Assembly: GCA_946886075.1 (NCBI GenBank)
Contig: CAMPHR010000013.1
Location: 1-64,000 of the forward strand
Reading direction: 5' to 3'
Source of the DNA: an uncultured Novosphingobium sp.
GTDB lineage: Bacteria > Pseudomonadota > Alphaproteobacteria > Sphingomonadales > Sphingomonadaceae
Length of the DNA: 64,000 nucleotides
Both the position numbers and the translations under genes were made by a program. The notes beneath the pieces were generated by a model, which searched no databases, was not told the DNA's origin, and saw only the letters and a list, made by a program, of their open reading frames with translations. Shown here piece by piece: positions 8,370-18,922 of the stretch (within the stretch, counting starts at the first letter, position 1; every line of letters begins with the position of its first letter).

Positions 8370-9416
8370 ATGATAAGCATGAAGAAAAATGTTTCGCTGG
8401 TCGCAGGCGGAGCCGGGTTCATTGGCTCTCATCTTTGCCGCGCTCTTCTGGAGCAGGGGCATGAAGTCATCTGTCTCGATAATCTTCAAACCTCGCGCGA
8501 AGTGAATCTGGAGATGCTGGAGGGGCATCGTGCCTTCACCTTCATTCGCGCGGACATTGTCGATCCGCTGCCAGACGCCGTGACTCGCCGCCGGGACGTC
8601 ACGCGCATCTATAATCTCGCCTGCGCCGCGTCCCCTCCGCAATATCAGGCGGACCCCGAACATACGATGCTGACCAGCGTCGTGGGGACCGACCGCCTGC
8701 TCCGTCTGGCGGAACAGAATGGTGCTCGCTTCCTGCTCACCTCCACCAGTGAGGTTTATGGCGATCCCGAAGCGCATCCCCAGCGTGAGGATTATCGTGG
8801 TTGGGTAAACTGCACCGGTCCCCGCGCCTGTTATGATGAAGGCAAAAGGGCAGCGGAGGCGATCGCTTTCGACTTCGCCCGTCTGGGCCGCGCTGATGTA
8901 CGCGTCGCCCGCATCTTCAACACCTACGGCCCCAACATGCATCCGGATGATGGCCGCGTCATCTCCAACTTCGTCTGCCAGGCGCTGTCGGGGAAGGACA
9001 TCACCATTTACGGGGACGGCTCCCAGACGCGCAGCTTCTGCTATGTGTCTGACATGGTCGATGGGCTCATGCGCCTGATGGAGTCCGACGTGATGGACCT
9101 TCAACCCATCAACCTCGGCAATCCGGAAGAATATAGCATGATGGAGGTGCTGGAACTGGTCAAGGCGCAGACCGGCACCCGATCCCGCGTCATCCGCAAG
9201 CCGCTGCCAATCGATGACCCCCGCCGCCGCCGTCCCGACATCAAGCGTGCGCGTACCCTGCTCGACTGGCAGCCCCGCGTCCCACTCGCTGAGGGGCTGG
9301 CGATCACCTGCGCCTTCTTCGAGCAAGAGTTGCTTTCAGAAATCCCGGGCTACGCGTTCGATGACCCAATGGCTGGTGCCGTTCCAACGGCTAGCGCAGG
9401 CTTGGCAGCGGAGTAG
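8370..9416 (+). CDS. UDP-glucuronate decarboxylase-like SDR
   Basis: This 348-residue extended SDR has GGAGFIGSH at residues 13-21 and catalytic YDEGK (Y155, K159). Segments such as YNLACAASPPQYQADP, STSEVYGDPEAHPQ, TYGPNMHPDDGRVISNF and YGDGSQTRSFCYVSD match UDP-xylose synthase (UXS), which oxidises and decarboxylates UDP-glucuronate to UDP-xylose. The ATG at 8370 follows an AAGGA site 9 bases upstream; a second ATG is at 8379. As last gene of the operon it would supply UDP-xylose (or a close relative) to the glycosyltransferases upstream. Confidence 0.9.
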   Translation: MISMKKNVSLVAGGAGFIGSHLCRALLEQGHEVICLDNLQTSREVNLEMLEGHRAFTFIRADIVDPLPDAVTRRRDVTRIYNLACAASPPQYQADPEHTMLTSVVGTDRLLRLAEQNGARFLLTSTSEVYGDPEAHPQREDYRGWVNCTGPRACYDEGKRAAEAIAFDFARLGRADVRVARIFNTYGPNMHPDDGRVISNFVCQALSGKDITIYGDGSQTRSFCYVSDMVDGLMRLMESDVMDLQPINLGNPEEYSMMEVLELVKAQTGTRSRVIRKPLPIDDPRRRRPDIKRARTLLDWQPRVPLAEGLAITCAFFEQELLSEIPGYAFDDPMAGAVPTASAGLAAE

Positions 9417-9511
9417 AGAAGAATGGCGCTGCCGCAGATCAAATGAAAGCTGTCCCACTTATCGATTAAAGTGAGTGGCAGCCTCTAACCTACTAAATTA
9501 ATGGTGGGAAA

Positions 9512-9587
<76 letters not shown>

Positions 9588-9680
9588 ACACTCGCTTCCG
9601 GATGGCTCCGTTTGGAGCCTCGCCGTGGCGTGGGCGGGCAGTTAGCATTGTCGTCCGGCTTTGGAAACAGTAAATCGCGG

Positions 9681-9702
9681 CTGTGCAAAAAATTTTGCAC
9701 AG
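9681..9702 (-). terminator. 22-bp perfect palindrome downstream of rodA
   Basis: CTGTGCAAAA-AA-TTTTGCACAG is a perfect palindrome 9 bases after the rodA stop. It probably ends the mre-mrd operon transcript, although no separate U-run follows and the A/T core could instead be a binding site. Confidence 0.4.
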
Positions 9703-9711
9703 GACCGAGTG

Positions 9712-10827
9712 TCAGCCCCAATTTCCGGGCTTGCGTCCACCGCGGCGCGTAGAGCGCTCGATGGCCATGATGATGCCGATGCACAGCATCACGGTCAGCA
9801 TGGACGACCCTCCGTATGACATGAAGGGCAGGGGAATGCCGACCACCGGCGCCAGGCCCATCACCATCATCAGGTTGATAGCCACGTAGAAGAAGATCGT
9901 CGTTGTCAGGCCTGCAGCCACCAGCCGGGCATATTTATCCTGCGTGCGCAGCGATACGCCGATACCCCAGCGGAACAGCAACAGGAAAGCGCCGATCAGG
10001 AACACCCCGCCGACCAAGCCCCACTCCTCCGCCATGGTAGCAAAAACGAAGTCGGTATGGCCTTCGGGGAGGTAATCGAGATGGCTCTGGGTGCCTTTGA
10101 GAAAGCCCTTGCCCCAAATGCCGCCGGAGCCAATCGCGATCTTCGACTGGCTGATATGGTAGCCTGCGCCGAGCGGATCGCTTTCAGGGTCCATGAAGAT
10201 CAGGACGCGCTTTTGTTGATAGTCATGCAGGAAACTGAACGCGATGGGGATGATGGCAGCGATTGCCAGTCCCGACCCTACGAACAACCGCAGTGGCAAT
10301 CCGGCAAGGAACATCACCGTCACGCCGCCCGCCGCGATCATCGTTGCCGTACCAAGGTCTGGCTGCACCAGGACCAGCGCCCATGGCACGCCGATCAGGA
10401 CCAGCGCGGGCCATATGGCGTTCCATCGGCGGATCTCTCCCACGGGCAGCAGGGCGTAGAAGCGGGCGACGGCCAGTACGATGATAGGCTTCATGAACTC
10501 CGACGGCTGCAACTGCATGAAGCCAAGGTTGATCCACCTCTGGCTACCGCCCGCGACACCGCCGATCAGCTCGACAAGCACCAGCGATATGAGAACGGCC
10601 CCGTAAGCGGGAAAAGCGAACCGCGCGAAGAGTTCGAGCGGCACCCGGCTGATGACGAAGGCCATGACCGAAAAGATGACGAACCGCACGCCCTGGTTGA
10701 TCGCCCATGGCGTGATGCTGCCGCCCGCTGCGCTGTAGAGCACAAGCGTGCCAAAACCCGCGATCGCGAGTAGGATTCCGAGAACGCGCCAAGGAAATTC
10801 CGTCAGGGGCTGAGGTATGATGCCCAT
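9712..10827 (-). CDS. rodA: rod shape-determining protein RodA (SEDS glycosyltransferase)
   Basis: A 371-residue polytopic membrane protein of the SEDS family (RodA/FtsW/SpoVE). It has about ten hydrophobic segments and the family signatures GGSQRWINLGFMQLQPSEF, QPDLGTA, the LPEGHTDFVFA loop with the functional Asp, and PFMSYGGSS near the end. RodA polymerises glycan strands for side-wall peptidoglycan together with the transpeptidase MrdA. Its ATG shares one base with the mrdA stop (TGATG), so the pair is translationally coupled and made together. It is the last gene of the mreBCD-mrdA-rodA operon. Confidence 0.97.
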   Translation of the reverse strand: MGIIPQPLTEFPWRVLGILLAIAGFGTLVLYSAAGGSITPWAINQGVRFVIFSVMAFVISRVPLELFARFAFPAYGAVLISLVLVELIGGVAGGSQRWINLGFMQLQPSEFMKPIIVLAVARFYALLPVGEIRRWNAIWPALVLIGVPWALVLVQPDLGTATMIAAGGVTVMFLAGLPLRLFVGSGLAIAAIIPIAFSFLHDYQQKRVLIFMDPESDPLGAGYHISQSKIAIGSGGIWGKGFLKGTQSHLDYLPEGHTDFVFATMAEEWGLVGGVFLIGAFLLLFRWGIGVSLRTQDKYARLVAAGLTTTIFFYVAINLMMVMGLAPVVGIPLPFMSYGGSSMLTVMLCIGIIMAIERSTRRGGRKPGNWG

Positions 10828-12893
10828 CAGTCGGCCACCGTGCTTGGGCCGGGCGGCGGAGGCGCGTCATCTTCGACGGGGGTCGAAGCTGTTGCCGGAG
10901 CCGCGCCATTGCTGGCATTCGCTGCCTCAGCAGCATTGGCTGCAGCAGGCGGCGCCTCTCCTTTTTCGATCGCCTTGGCAAGGCGGAACGCCGCCATCTG
11001 CCGCGCCAGACGCTCGGCAGGCGGACCGCCCCAGCCTTTTTCCAGCGTCTCTAGCTTTTCCATGGCCTTCGCCTGATCGAAAAGGAAGGACATGGTGTCG
11101 CTCGCAATCATCGGCGCGTCCTCCACCCGATTGGTATGGCCGCCATGTTCGATGATGCATGCGATCGCGTAGCGCGGATTGTCGAACGGCGCGAAGCCTT
11201 GGAACAGCGCATGGTCGCGCAGCTTGAAGGGGAGCGACGCGTTGCCGCGCACGCCGCCTGCGCGTTCGGCCATGGTGATGCGCCGGACCTGGGCTGTGCC
11301 GGTCTTTCCCGCGATGAGGACACCAGGGATGCTCATGCGCGCGGCGCCGCCGGTACCGCCGCCATTGACCACCGCGCTCATGGCATCTCGGATGGTCACC
11401 AGATGCTGCTCGGCCACACCGACCGGCGCGGGCTCGGGCCTGTGCGCGCCGTGGATGAAGTTCGGCATCAGCTGCCGCCCTGTCGCCAATCGAGCCGCCA
11501 TGACTGCCATCTGGAGCGGATTGATGAGCATATAGCCTTGCCCGATCGTCGCGTTCACTGTGTCATAGACTTGCCATTTCTGCCCATATTTCTTGAGCTT
11601 CCAGGCTGGGTCAGGCACTGTGCCATAGCTTTGGCTCGGGAAGGGTAGGGGAAATTTCTGCCCCATGCCGACCCGGTGCGCCATGCTTGCAATACGGTCC
11701 ATGCCGATGCGCTGGGCCATTTGATAGAAATAGATGTCGCAGCTCTGCGCGATGGCGCCGCGCATGTCGAGCGCCCCATGGCCGCGTTTCTTGTGGCAGT
11801 GGAAAAGCGTGTTCCCCACCCGGATCGCACCTGGGCAATTAACCCGATCAGCCGGGGAGATGCCGGCTTCCAAGAGCGCTAGCGCAACCATCGGCTTTAC
11901 CGTGGAGCCCGGCGGATACAGCCCCTGCAATGTCTTGTTGCGTAAAGGAACATGATCGTCTTTCGACAGCATTTCCCATTCCATATGACTGATGCCATCG
12001 GAAAAGCTGTTCGGATCGAAGCTTGGCATGGAGGCCATGGCGAGCACATCGCCATTGCTGCAATCGATGACGACCACCGACCCGCTTTGCGTCGCCAGAC
12101 GGCGACCCGCATATTCCTGCAGCCCCGCATCGATGGTCAATTTGATCGATTGGCCAGGCGAGTCAGGCCGGGTGGTGAGTTCCCGGACGATCTTTCCGCG
12201 CGCAGTCACCTCGACCCGCTTGGCGCCGGGCTTGCCAGTAAGTTCCTTGTCGAAGGATTTCTCGAGCCCGTCCTTCCCGACCTTGAAGCCGGGGGTGATC
12301 AGCAGCGGGTCCCTGCGCTCCTCAAAATCCTTCGCCGACGCCGCGCCGACATAACCGAGCAGATGCCCGACGGTGGCGCCTGCGGGATAATAGCGGGAAA
12401 AGCCCTGGCTGGGAGCGACACCGGGAAGGTCGGGCAAACGGACGCTGACCGCCGCGAACTGATCATAGGTCAGCTTCTCGGCTACCTGTACAGGACGGAA
12501 GCCGGGCGCCTTTTCGAGTTCTGTCTGGATGCGATCCACCTCTTCGGGCGGGAGCGAAAGCAATCGCGTCAGGCTGCGGATCGTGCCTTCGGGATCAGTG
12601 ACACGCTCGGGGATCAGGTCGACGCGGAAGTCGGTACGGTTATTCGCCAGCGCGCGGCCGTTCCGGTCCAATATCCACCCACGGCGTGGTGGAATGAGCG
12701 TCAGGTTGACGCGATTGCTTTCGGAAAGAAGATTATATTTCTCGTTCTCGGCGACACTGATCCAGCCCATTCGGCTGATCAGCATGGCGCCGATCCCTGC
12801 CTGTAAGCCCCCAACAACCATGGCCCGGCGGGTGAAAGTGAAGGACAGCGAAGCTTCGGTAACGGTCTTCCGCTTGAGCTTTGGCAGCTTCAT
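10827..12893 (-). CDS. mrdA: penicillin-binding protein 2 (MrdA)
   Basis: A 688-residue class B penicillin-binding protein, the transpeptidase of the elongasome. An N-terminal membrane anchor (residues about 20-45) precedes the PBP dimerisation domain (ILDRNGRALA region). The transpeptidase domain has the catalytic S330-T-V-K333, the SCD motif and K530-T-G. The ATG at 12893 overlaps the mreD stop (ATGA); the open frame continues upstream without homology. After the catalytic domain comes a low-complexity Ala/Pro-rich tail of about 45 residues, probably disordered and cytologically periplasmic. Confidence 0.96.
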   Translation of the reverse strand: MKLPKLKRKTVTEASLSFTFTRRAMVVGGLQAGIGAMLISRMGWISVAENEKYNLLSESNRVNLTLIPPRRGWILDRNGRALANNRTDFRVDLIPERVTDPEGTIRSLTRLLSLPPEEVDRIQTELEKAPGFRPVQVAEKLTYDQFAAVSVRLPDLPGVAPSQGFSRYYPAGATVGHLLGYVGAASAKDFEERRDPLLITPGFKVGKDGLEKSFDKELTGKPGAKRVEVTARGKIVRELTTRPDSPGQSIKLTIDAGLQEYAGRRLATQSGSVVVIDCSNGDVLAMASMPSFDPNSFSDGISHMEWEMLSKDDHVPLRNKTLQGLYPPGSTVKPMVALALLEAGISPADRVNCPGAIRVGNTLFHCHKKRGHGALDMRGAIAQSCDIYFYQMAQRIGMDRIASMAHRVGMGQKFPLPFPSQSYGTVPDPAWKLKKYGQKWQVYDTVNATIGQGYMLINPLQMAVMAARLATGRQLMPNFIHGAHRPEPAPVGVAEQHLVTIRDAMSAVVNGGGTGGAARMSIPGVLIAGKTGTAQVRRITMAERAGGVRGNASLPFKLRDHALFQGFAPFDNPRYAIACIIEHGGHTNRVEDAPMIASDTMSFLFDQAKAMEKLETLEKGWGGPPAERLARQMAAFRLAKAIEKGEAPPAAANAAEAANASNGAAPATASTPVEDDAPPPPGPSTVAD

Positions 12894-13417
12894 GCCATCA
12901 CGCGCCAGCGATCGATCCTGGCGCATTGCCGCACCACGAAGGGAAAGAGCAGGATCGTCCAGAGCATTTGCGGCGCGACCAGTTCCAGCTTGATGTCTCC
13001 TCCGCCGGTGATCCGCGCAAAAAATACTCCCCCGGCAACGCAGAAGATAATGGCAGCCGCCGCGATTAGCCAGTCCTGCCGGTAGCTTCGCCACACCATG
13101 CGATGCTCTATCGCGTCGATCCCGATCAGCATCACCGTCCAGAGGAACATCGCCGACCCGATCGGCTGACCGCTCATGATATCGTCGAAAAGGCCGAGCG
13201 GCACCCCGATCCAGGCGCGCCACAATTCCGGCCGCAGCAGCCGCCATGACAGCAGCAGCAATAATCCCAGCGGCGGCATGACAGGCGCTTGGGCGATCAC
13301 CGGCAAGATAGTGATCGACGAACCAAGCAGCACCGTGATGACCGGCGTTCCGGCCAATCGAAAATTGGACGGAGAGCGCCCCAGCTTCGGGACATGCTGA
13401 AGATGCGGGTCGATCAT
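12890..13417 (-). CDS. mreD: rod shape-determining protein MreD
   Basis: A 175-residue hydrophobic protein with about five membrane segments and a short charged N-terminus, the usual size and make-up of MreD. LPVIAQAPVMPPLGLLLLLSW and IGVPLGLFDDIMSGQPIGS fit the family. MreD is an inner-membrane part of the elongasome and links MreC to the PBP2-RodA pair. It overlaps mreC upstream and mrdA downstream by 4 bases each. Confidence 0.92.
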   Translation of the reverse strand: MIDPHLQHVPKLGRSPSNFRLAGTPVITVLLGSSITILPVIAQAPVMPPLGLLLLLSWRLLRPELWRAWIGVPLGLFDDIMSGQPIGSAMFLWTVMLIGIDAIEHRMVWRSYRQDWLIAAAAIIFCVAGGVFFARITGGGDIKLELVAPQMLWTILLFPFVVRQCARIDRWRVMA

Positions 13418-14328
13418 GGAGCGCTGGCGTTGGCTGCCGCTTCGACTGGCGCAGCCTCAGGCGCTGCCGGATCTCCGCGAGTCACCACCTCCTCGAAAGA
13501 GCGCTCGACTATCACCGCGTCCACCTTCGATGGGTTGGCGAGCGGCACGCCATAGGCGATCTCGCCCGCGATCCGCACGACTACCGCGACCGGGATATTG
13601 GGCTGGTAAATGCCTCCAACGCCGGAAGTCACGAGGATGTCGCCGGGGCTGAACGGGTTTCGACCTGCCGCAAGCGATCGGATCTCGACAGTTCCGTCGC
13701 CCAAACCCGTTGAGATCGCCGCGACGCTATCCGTCGCGCGGCGGACCGGCACGATGTTGCTGCTGTCGGTCAGCAGCAGAACCTCGGCCGTATTGGGCGT
13801 GACGCTGTGCACACGGCCGACCAGCCCCTCCGATGCGCGCACGGGCATGCCGGGGCGCACGCCCTGCCAGCGCCCCGCGTTCAGGCGCGCGAAACGGCGA
13901 GCGCTGGAAGAGGATGAAGATATGAGCCGGGCCGTCAGCAGATCGCTTTGATCTTCATCGACCAGTTTCAGCAGCTTCTTGAGGCGCAGATTTTCCTGCG
14001 CGATGGCCTTGGCTTCGATGATGCGGTTGCGGTCGGCATCCACCTGATGGCGGAGCGCGATATTCTGCGATCCGGCGCGCCAATAGGCGGTGAGCACATC
14101 GTCAAGCGAACTTGCCCCACTCACCATATTGCGCAAACCGAGCGACGCGGGGCGGGAGATTTCCGCCGTAGCCACCCGGATCGCGGTAAACCCTGTCGGA
14201 TCAAAAATCGCCACGGCAAGCAGCAGCAAGCCGATAGCCGCACCCGTAATCGCCACAACATAGCTGGCGAACAGGCTGTACTGCGCCTTGCGGTTATGGC
14301 CGGGACGTCGGCTGGATGGCCGCGCCAT
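13414..14328 (-). CDS. mreC: rod shape-determining protein MreC
   Basis: This 304-residue protein has one N-terminal membrane segment (residues about 17-42), a coiled-coil stretch (about 80-118) and the beta-rich periplasmic domain with GLVGRVHSVTPNTAEVLLLTD and GDILVTSGVGGIYQPNIPVAVV. MreC connects the MreB filament with PBP2 and activates it. The C-terminus is Ala-rich. It lies 18 bases downstream of mreB and overlaps mreD by 4 bases. Confidence 0.95.
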   Translation of the reverse strand: MARPSSRRPGHNRKAQYSLFASYVVAITGAAIGLLLLAVAIFDPTGFTAIRVATAEISRPASLGLRNMVSGASSLDDVLTAYWRAGSQNIALRHQVDADRNRIIEAKAIAQENLRLKKLLKLVDEDQSDLLTARLISSSSSSARRFARLNAGRWQGVRPGMPVRASEGLVGRVHSVTPNTAEVLLLTDSSNIVPVRRATDSVAAISTGLGDGTVEIRSLAAGRNPFSPGDILVTSGVGGIYQPNIPVAVVVRIAGEIAYGVPLANPSKVDAVIVERSFEEVVTRGDPAAPEAAPVEAAANASAP

Positions 14329-14346
14329 GCTGTGGTCCCCCTGACC

Positions 14347-15552
<1,206 letters not shown>

Positions 15553-17331
15553 ATGTCAATACGCCGCCTGCCTGAACATCTGGTCAATCGTATCGCTGCC
15601 GGTGAAGTGGTCGAAAGACCCGCCAGCGCGCTCAAGGAAGTCGTTGAAAACGCACTGGATGCCGGATCGACCCGCATTTCCATAAGGTTGAGCGGCGGTG
15701 GGCTCGACCGCATCGAGGTAAGCGACGACGGCTGTGGCATGGCTGCGGATGAGATCGCGCTTGCTCTGGAGCGGCATGCAACATCGAAGCTGCCCGACGA
15801 TGCGATCGAGAATGTCTCGACCCTGGGCTTTCGTGGGGAGGCGCTGCCATCGATCGCCAGCGTTGCGCGGCTTTCGATCGACAGCAGGCCCAAGGGGCAG
15901 GATGGCTGGAACCGCACGGTCGACAATGGGGCTTTGTTGTCGGAAGGCCCCGCCGCCCTGCCGCCCGGCACGCGCATCACTATTGAGCAGCTTTTCGCCC
16001 GCGTACCCGCCCGCCGCAAATTCCTGCGCTCGCCTAAAGCGGAATATGCCGCTTGCCTCGATGTCGTCCGACGCCTGGCGATGGCCCACCCCGCCGTCGC
16101 CTTCACGCTGGAGCATGACGGACGGCGGGCCATCGCCGTACAGGGCGGAGAGGCGCGGGAGGACCGCGTGGCTGAACTCACTGATCGTGCGCTTGCCGAA
16201 AACCATGTCATCGTTTCGCTCGAACGCGAAGGCGTGCGCCTTTCGGGCGTGGCGTCGCTGCCGACCTATAATCGCGGCGTGGGCGATCATCAGTTCCTGT
16301 TCGTCAACGGCCGCCCCGTCCGCGACCGGCTACTGATCGGCGCGATACGCGGTGCCTATGCCGACATGCTCGCGCGCGATCGACATCCTGTAGTGGCCTT
16401 GTTCCTGGACGTCCCGCCCTTGGAGGTGGACGTCAATGTCCATCCGGCAAAGACCGAAGTCCGCTTCCGTGACCCAGCCATGATCCGCGGCATGATCGTC
16501 TCGGGTGTGCGGCGGGCTCTGGATGCGGAGGGCTTCCGCTCGGTGCAGCAAGCGGACCCGGCGAGCCTTTCTGCATGGCGGGCTGAGCCTGTCTCGCCCA
16601 CGCCGATCGGCGCGCTTCCCATCTTCGAAGCCGCTCCGTCAAGCTATGCGCCTTCAGCCACATCTTTCGCTGACCGCCGCCCATCCTTCATTGCGCCACC
16701 GCCCCAAGCCCGAGCTGAAGCCGCCGCTGCCCCTGCGCCGGAGGGTAGCAGCTTTCCTCTCGGCGTCGCGCGCGGCCAGGTGGCACGCACCTACATCGTA
16801 GCGGAGGCGGAGGACGGGCTGGTGATTGTCGATCAGCACGCCGCGCATGAGCGCCTGACGCTCGAACGCATGCGCCGCGCCATGGACGGGCAGGGCGTTG
16901 CCGCACAGGCGCTGCTGCTCCCTGAAGTCGTCGAGCTGGACGAGCCCGCCTGTGACCGGCTCGAAGCGCGTGTCGAGGAGCTACGCGACTTCGGTCTCGA
17001 ATTGGAGCGCTTCGGCCCCTCCGCGGTGCTGGTGCGCGCGGTGCCCGCCATGCTGGGGCAGGGCGACGTGCAGGGGCTCGTCACCGATCTTGCCGATGAT
17101 CTGGCCGCCTATGACGATGCTCTGTCCTTGAAGGAACGGCTGGACCTGGTGGCTGCCACCATGGCCTGCCACGGATCGGTGCGTGCAGGACGGGTGCTGA
17201 GCGTCGCGGAGATGAACGCCTTGCTGCGCGAGATGGAAATCACGCCGCGCAGTGGACAGTGTAATCACGGGCGGCCCACATGGGTGAAGCTGGGCCATGG
17301 GGACATTGAGAAGCTGTTCGGGAGGAAATGA
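15553..17331 (+). CDS. mutL: DNA mismatch repair protein MutL (endonuclease type)
   Basis: A 592-residue MutL. The N-terminal GHKL ATPase has EVVENALDAG, SDDGCGM and GFRGEALPSIASV. The C-terminal domain has the DQHA-x2-E-x4-E endonuclease motif starting at D427, with supporting ACHGSVRAG and CNHGRP motifs. It is therefore the nicking type found in bacteria without MutH. A Pro/Ala-rich linker of about 80 residues (about 340-405) joins the two halves. The stop overlaps the following secreted-protein gene. Confidence 0.96.
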   Translation: MSIRRLPEHLVNRIAAGEVVERPASALKEVVENALDAGSTRISIRLSGGGLDRIEVSDDGCGMAADEIALALERHATSKLPDDAIENVSTLGFRGEALPSIASVARLSIDSRPKGQDGWNRTVDNGALLSEGPAALPPGTRITIEQLFARVPARRKFLRSPKAEYAACLDVVRRLAMAHPAVAFTLEHDGRRAIAVQGGEAREDRVAELTDRALAENHVIVSLEREGVRLSGVASLPTYNRGVGDHQFLFVNGRPVRDRLLIGAIRGAYADMLARDRHPVVALFLDVPPLEVDVNVHPAKTEVRFRDPAMIRGMIVSGVRRALDAEGFRSVQQADPASLSAWRAEPVSPTPIGALPIFEAAPSSYAPSATSFADRRPSFIAPPPQARAEAAAAPAPEGSSFPLGVARGQVARTYIVAEAEDGLVIVDQHAAHERLTLERMRRAMDGQGVAAQALLLPEVVELDEPACDRLEARVEELRDFGLELERFGPSAVLVRAVPAMLGQGDVQGLVTDLADDLAAYDDALSLKERLDLVAATMACHGSVRAGRVLSVAEMNALLREMEITPRSGQCNHGRPTWVKLGHGDIEKLFGRK

Positions 17332-17333
17332 TG

Positions 17334-17855
17334 ATGCGCATGATCGCCAGCTTGGCTGCCCTGTGCCTATCTGCGCCAGCGCTGGCCGCAGAACCTTGTC
17401 GTGATGCGCCACTGCCGCCGGAACCATGGAGGAGCTGGAACCAGAGCGGAATGGAGACGGCGGGAGGCGAAGCGGCTTCCGCGCCCCGGCTGATCCTGGG
17501 CAAGCCGGTCATTGCGACTTTGCGTCCTTCTGCGCAGGTCCAATATGTGGTGAAACCCGAGCGCCCGTGGCCCAAAAGCCATGGCGGCCTCTTCAGTCTG
17601 GCCCTCAAGGCACCGGCACGAGTGGGGATAGGCCTGTCCGGCTCCGCCTGGGTCGATATCGTGACGGATCGCGCTCTGGTCGCGTCGGCCGCGCATGGCC
17701 ATGGTCCTGAATGCTCCGGTATCCGGAAGATCGTGTGGTTTGACCTGCCCGCAGGGGTGCATCTCGTCCAATTGTCGGGTTCGGCCGAGAGCCGGATTCG
17801 AATTATGGCAGCGGATGCGCTTGCCAATCAGCCGTTGCCGCCGACGGGCAACTGA
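17334..17855 (+). CDS. secreted protein of unknown function
   Basis: About 173 residues. An N-terminal signal peptide (MRMIASLAALCLSAPALAA) precedes a mature part with two Cys-containing segments (EPCRDAP and GPECSGIRK). Four in-frame ATGs sit at the start; the GGAGG site at 17321 fits the one at 17334 best, and the earliest at 17328 overlaps the mutL stop. I recall similar sphingomonad proteins labelled as homogentisate dioxygenase, but nothing here resembles that enzyme. The VDIVTDRALV and GVHLVQLSGSAE segments suggest a small beta-sandwich. The function is unknown. Confidence 0.75.
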   Translation: MRMIASLAALCLSAPALAAEPCRDAPLPPEPWRSWNQSGMETAGGEAASAPRLILGKPVIATLRPSAQVQYVVKPERPWPKSHGGLFSLALKAPARVGIGLSGSAWVDIVTDRALVASAAHGHGPECSGIRKIVWFDLPAGVHLVQLSGSAESRIRIMAADALANQPLPPTGN

Positions 17856-17869
17856 GGCGGTCGGTCCGT

Positions 17870-18331
17870 TCAGTTCGGACGGGTGCGAAACAGCGCGATC
17901 GGCATCATCGTCATGACCGGCTCATCCTGCTGGTTGAAGATCGTCACCTTGCTTTTGACGATGCCCATCTCCGGCCTGCTGCGGGAGCTTTTCTTCTCCA
18001 CCACCTCTGACACGCCCCGCAAAGTGTCGCCCGGCCTGACCGGCCGGAGCCAGCGCAGTTCGTCTATTCCCATGGCGCCGAGGCTTGCATCCTGATGTCC
18101 GCCGGTCTGCATTTTGGCGACGAACATCTTCATGAACAGGGCCGTCGTATGCCAGCCGCTGGCTGACAGGCTGCCGAAATGTGTTTGCGCAGCTGCCTCA
18201 TCCGAAAGGTGGAAGGGCTGGGCGTCAAATTCTGCGGCAAAGGCGATGATCTCGTCCCGCGAGACCGTCAGCGGACCAAAGTCCAGCCGGTCGCCGATCA
18301 CCACATCTTCAAAATAGACAATCCCGCTCAT
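17870..18331 (-). CDS. MaoC family (R)-hydratase / dehydratase
   Basis: A 153-residue hot-dog-fold protein with the hydratase motif FDAQPFHLSDEAA (catalytic Asp and His) followed by GSLSASGWHTTA. The family hydrates enoyl-CoA substrates or acts in related acyl-thioester chemistry. The C-terminal part (RWLRPVRPGDTLRG) is also standard. It stands convergent to the secreted-protein gene with only 14 bases between the stops, and no pathway partner lies next to it, so the substrate cannot be named. Confidence 0.9.
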   Translation of the reverse strand: MSGIVYFEDVVIGDRLDFGPLTVSRDEIIAFAAEFDAQPFHLSDEAAAQTHFGSLSASGWHTTALFMKMFVAKMQTGGHQDASLGAMGIDELRWLRPVRPGDTLRGVSEVVEKKSSRSRPEMGIVKSKVTIFNQQDEPVMTMMPIALFRTRPN

Positions 18332-18390
18332 TGATCCAGCACCTCTCGCCTGAGGAGATGATCTAGGCGGGCCTTACGTTTACGTCAATG

Positions 18391-18918
18391 TCAGGATGGG
18401 CCAATCCATTGGCATAGCGTTCGCCACAGCTTCGCCTTCTTCTCACGCGATAGCATGGCGTTGGCGCCGCTGCTGGATGGCAGGTCGATGAGCGGCAGTT
18501 CCGTGGCCGCACCGATCTGGCGGCGGCCATGAAGTGAGGCTGTCTTGCCGTTGAACGCCACAGCGCGCAGGGCAGGAAGCCTCGCGATGAAGGTGCTCAG
18601 GTCCCGCAATTCCGCGCCCCGGATCGCGCTATCGAGGCTGCCTTCACGATCGGCGCTCTCGATCACGTCCCACAGGCCAACGCCCCGCGCGCGCAATCGC
18701 TTCAGCCGCATGGCGTAGGGAAGGGCACGCAGATCCTCGCCCAAAACATCCCCCATCAGCGACCAGAAAGCGTTGCCCCGATGAGCATAATATTCGCCCT
18801 GCCTGATCGAAGCATCGCCCGGCAGACTGCCAAGGATCAGCAGCGTCGTGCGTTCATCGACGCTCGGTGGAAAGGCGGCCTTGCGCTGGGCCGGGATCTG
18901 GCCGGGCCGCAGCGTCAC
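18391..18918 (-). CDS. DNA-deoxyinosine glycosylase (UDG superfamily family 6)
   Basis: This 175-residue protein has the hallmarks of hypoxanthine-DNA glycosylases: ILGSLPGDASIRQGEYYAHRGNAFW near the N-terminus, VGLWDVIESADREGS in the middle, and LPSSSGANA near the end. It would remove hypoxanthine formed by adenine deamination. The start is the GTG at 18918, 4 bases after the ychF stop, so it is probably co-transcribed with ychF. Confidence 0.88.
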   Translation of the reverse strand: MTLRPGQIPAQRKAAFPPSVDERTTLLILGSLPGDASIRQGEYYAHRGNAFWSLMGDVLGEDLRALPYAMRLKRLRARGVGLWDVIESADREGSLDSAIRGAELRDLSTFIARLPALRAVAFNGKTASLHGRRQIGAATELPLIDLPSSSGANAMLSREKKAKLWRTLCQWIGPS

Positions 18919-18922
18919 GGCG

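Noticed and set aside
17334..17855. Label of homogentisate 1,2-dioxygenase used for similar proteins
   Set aside because: The protein is too short, has a signal peptide and lacks the iron-binding His/Glu of that enzyme.
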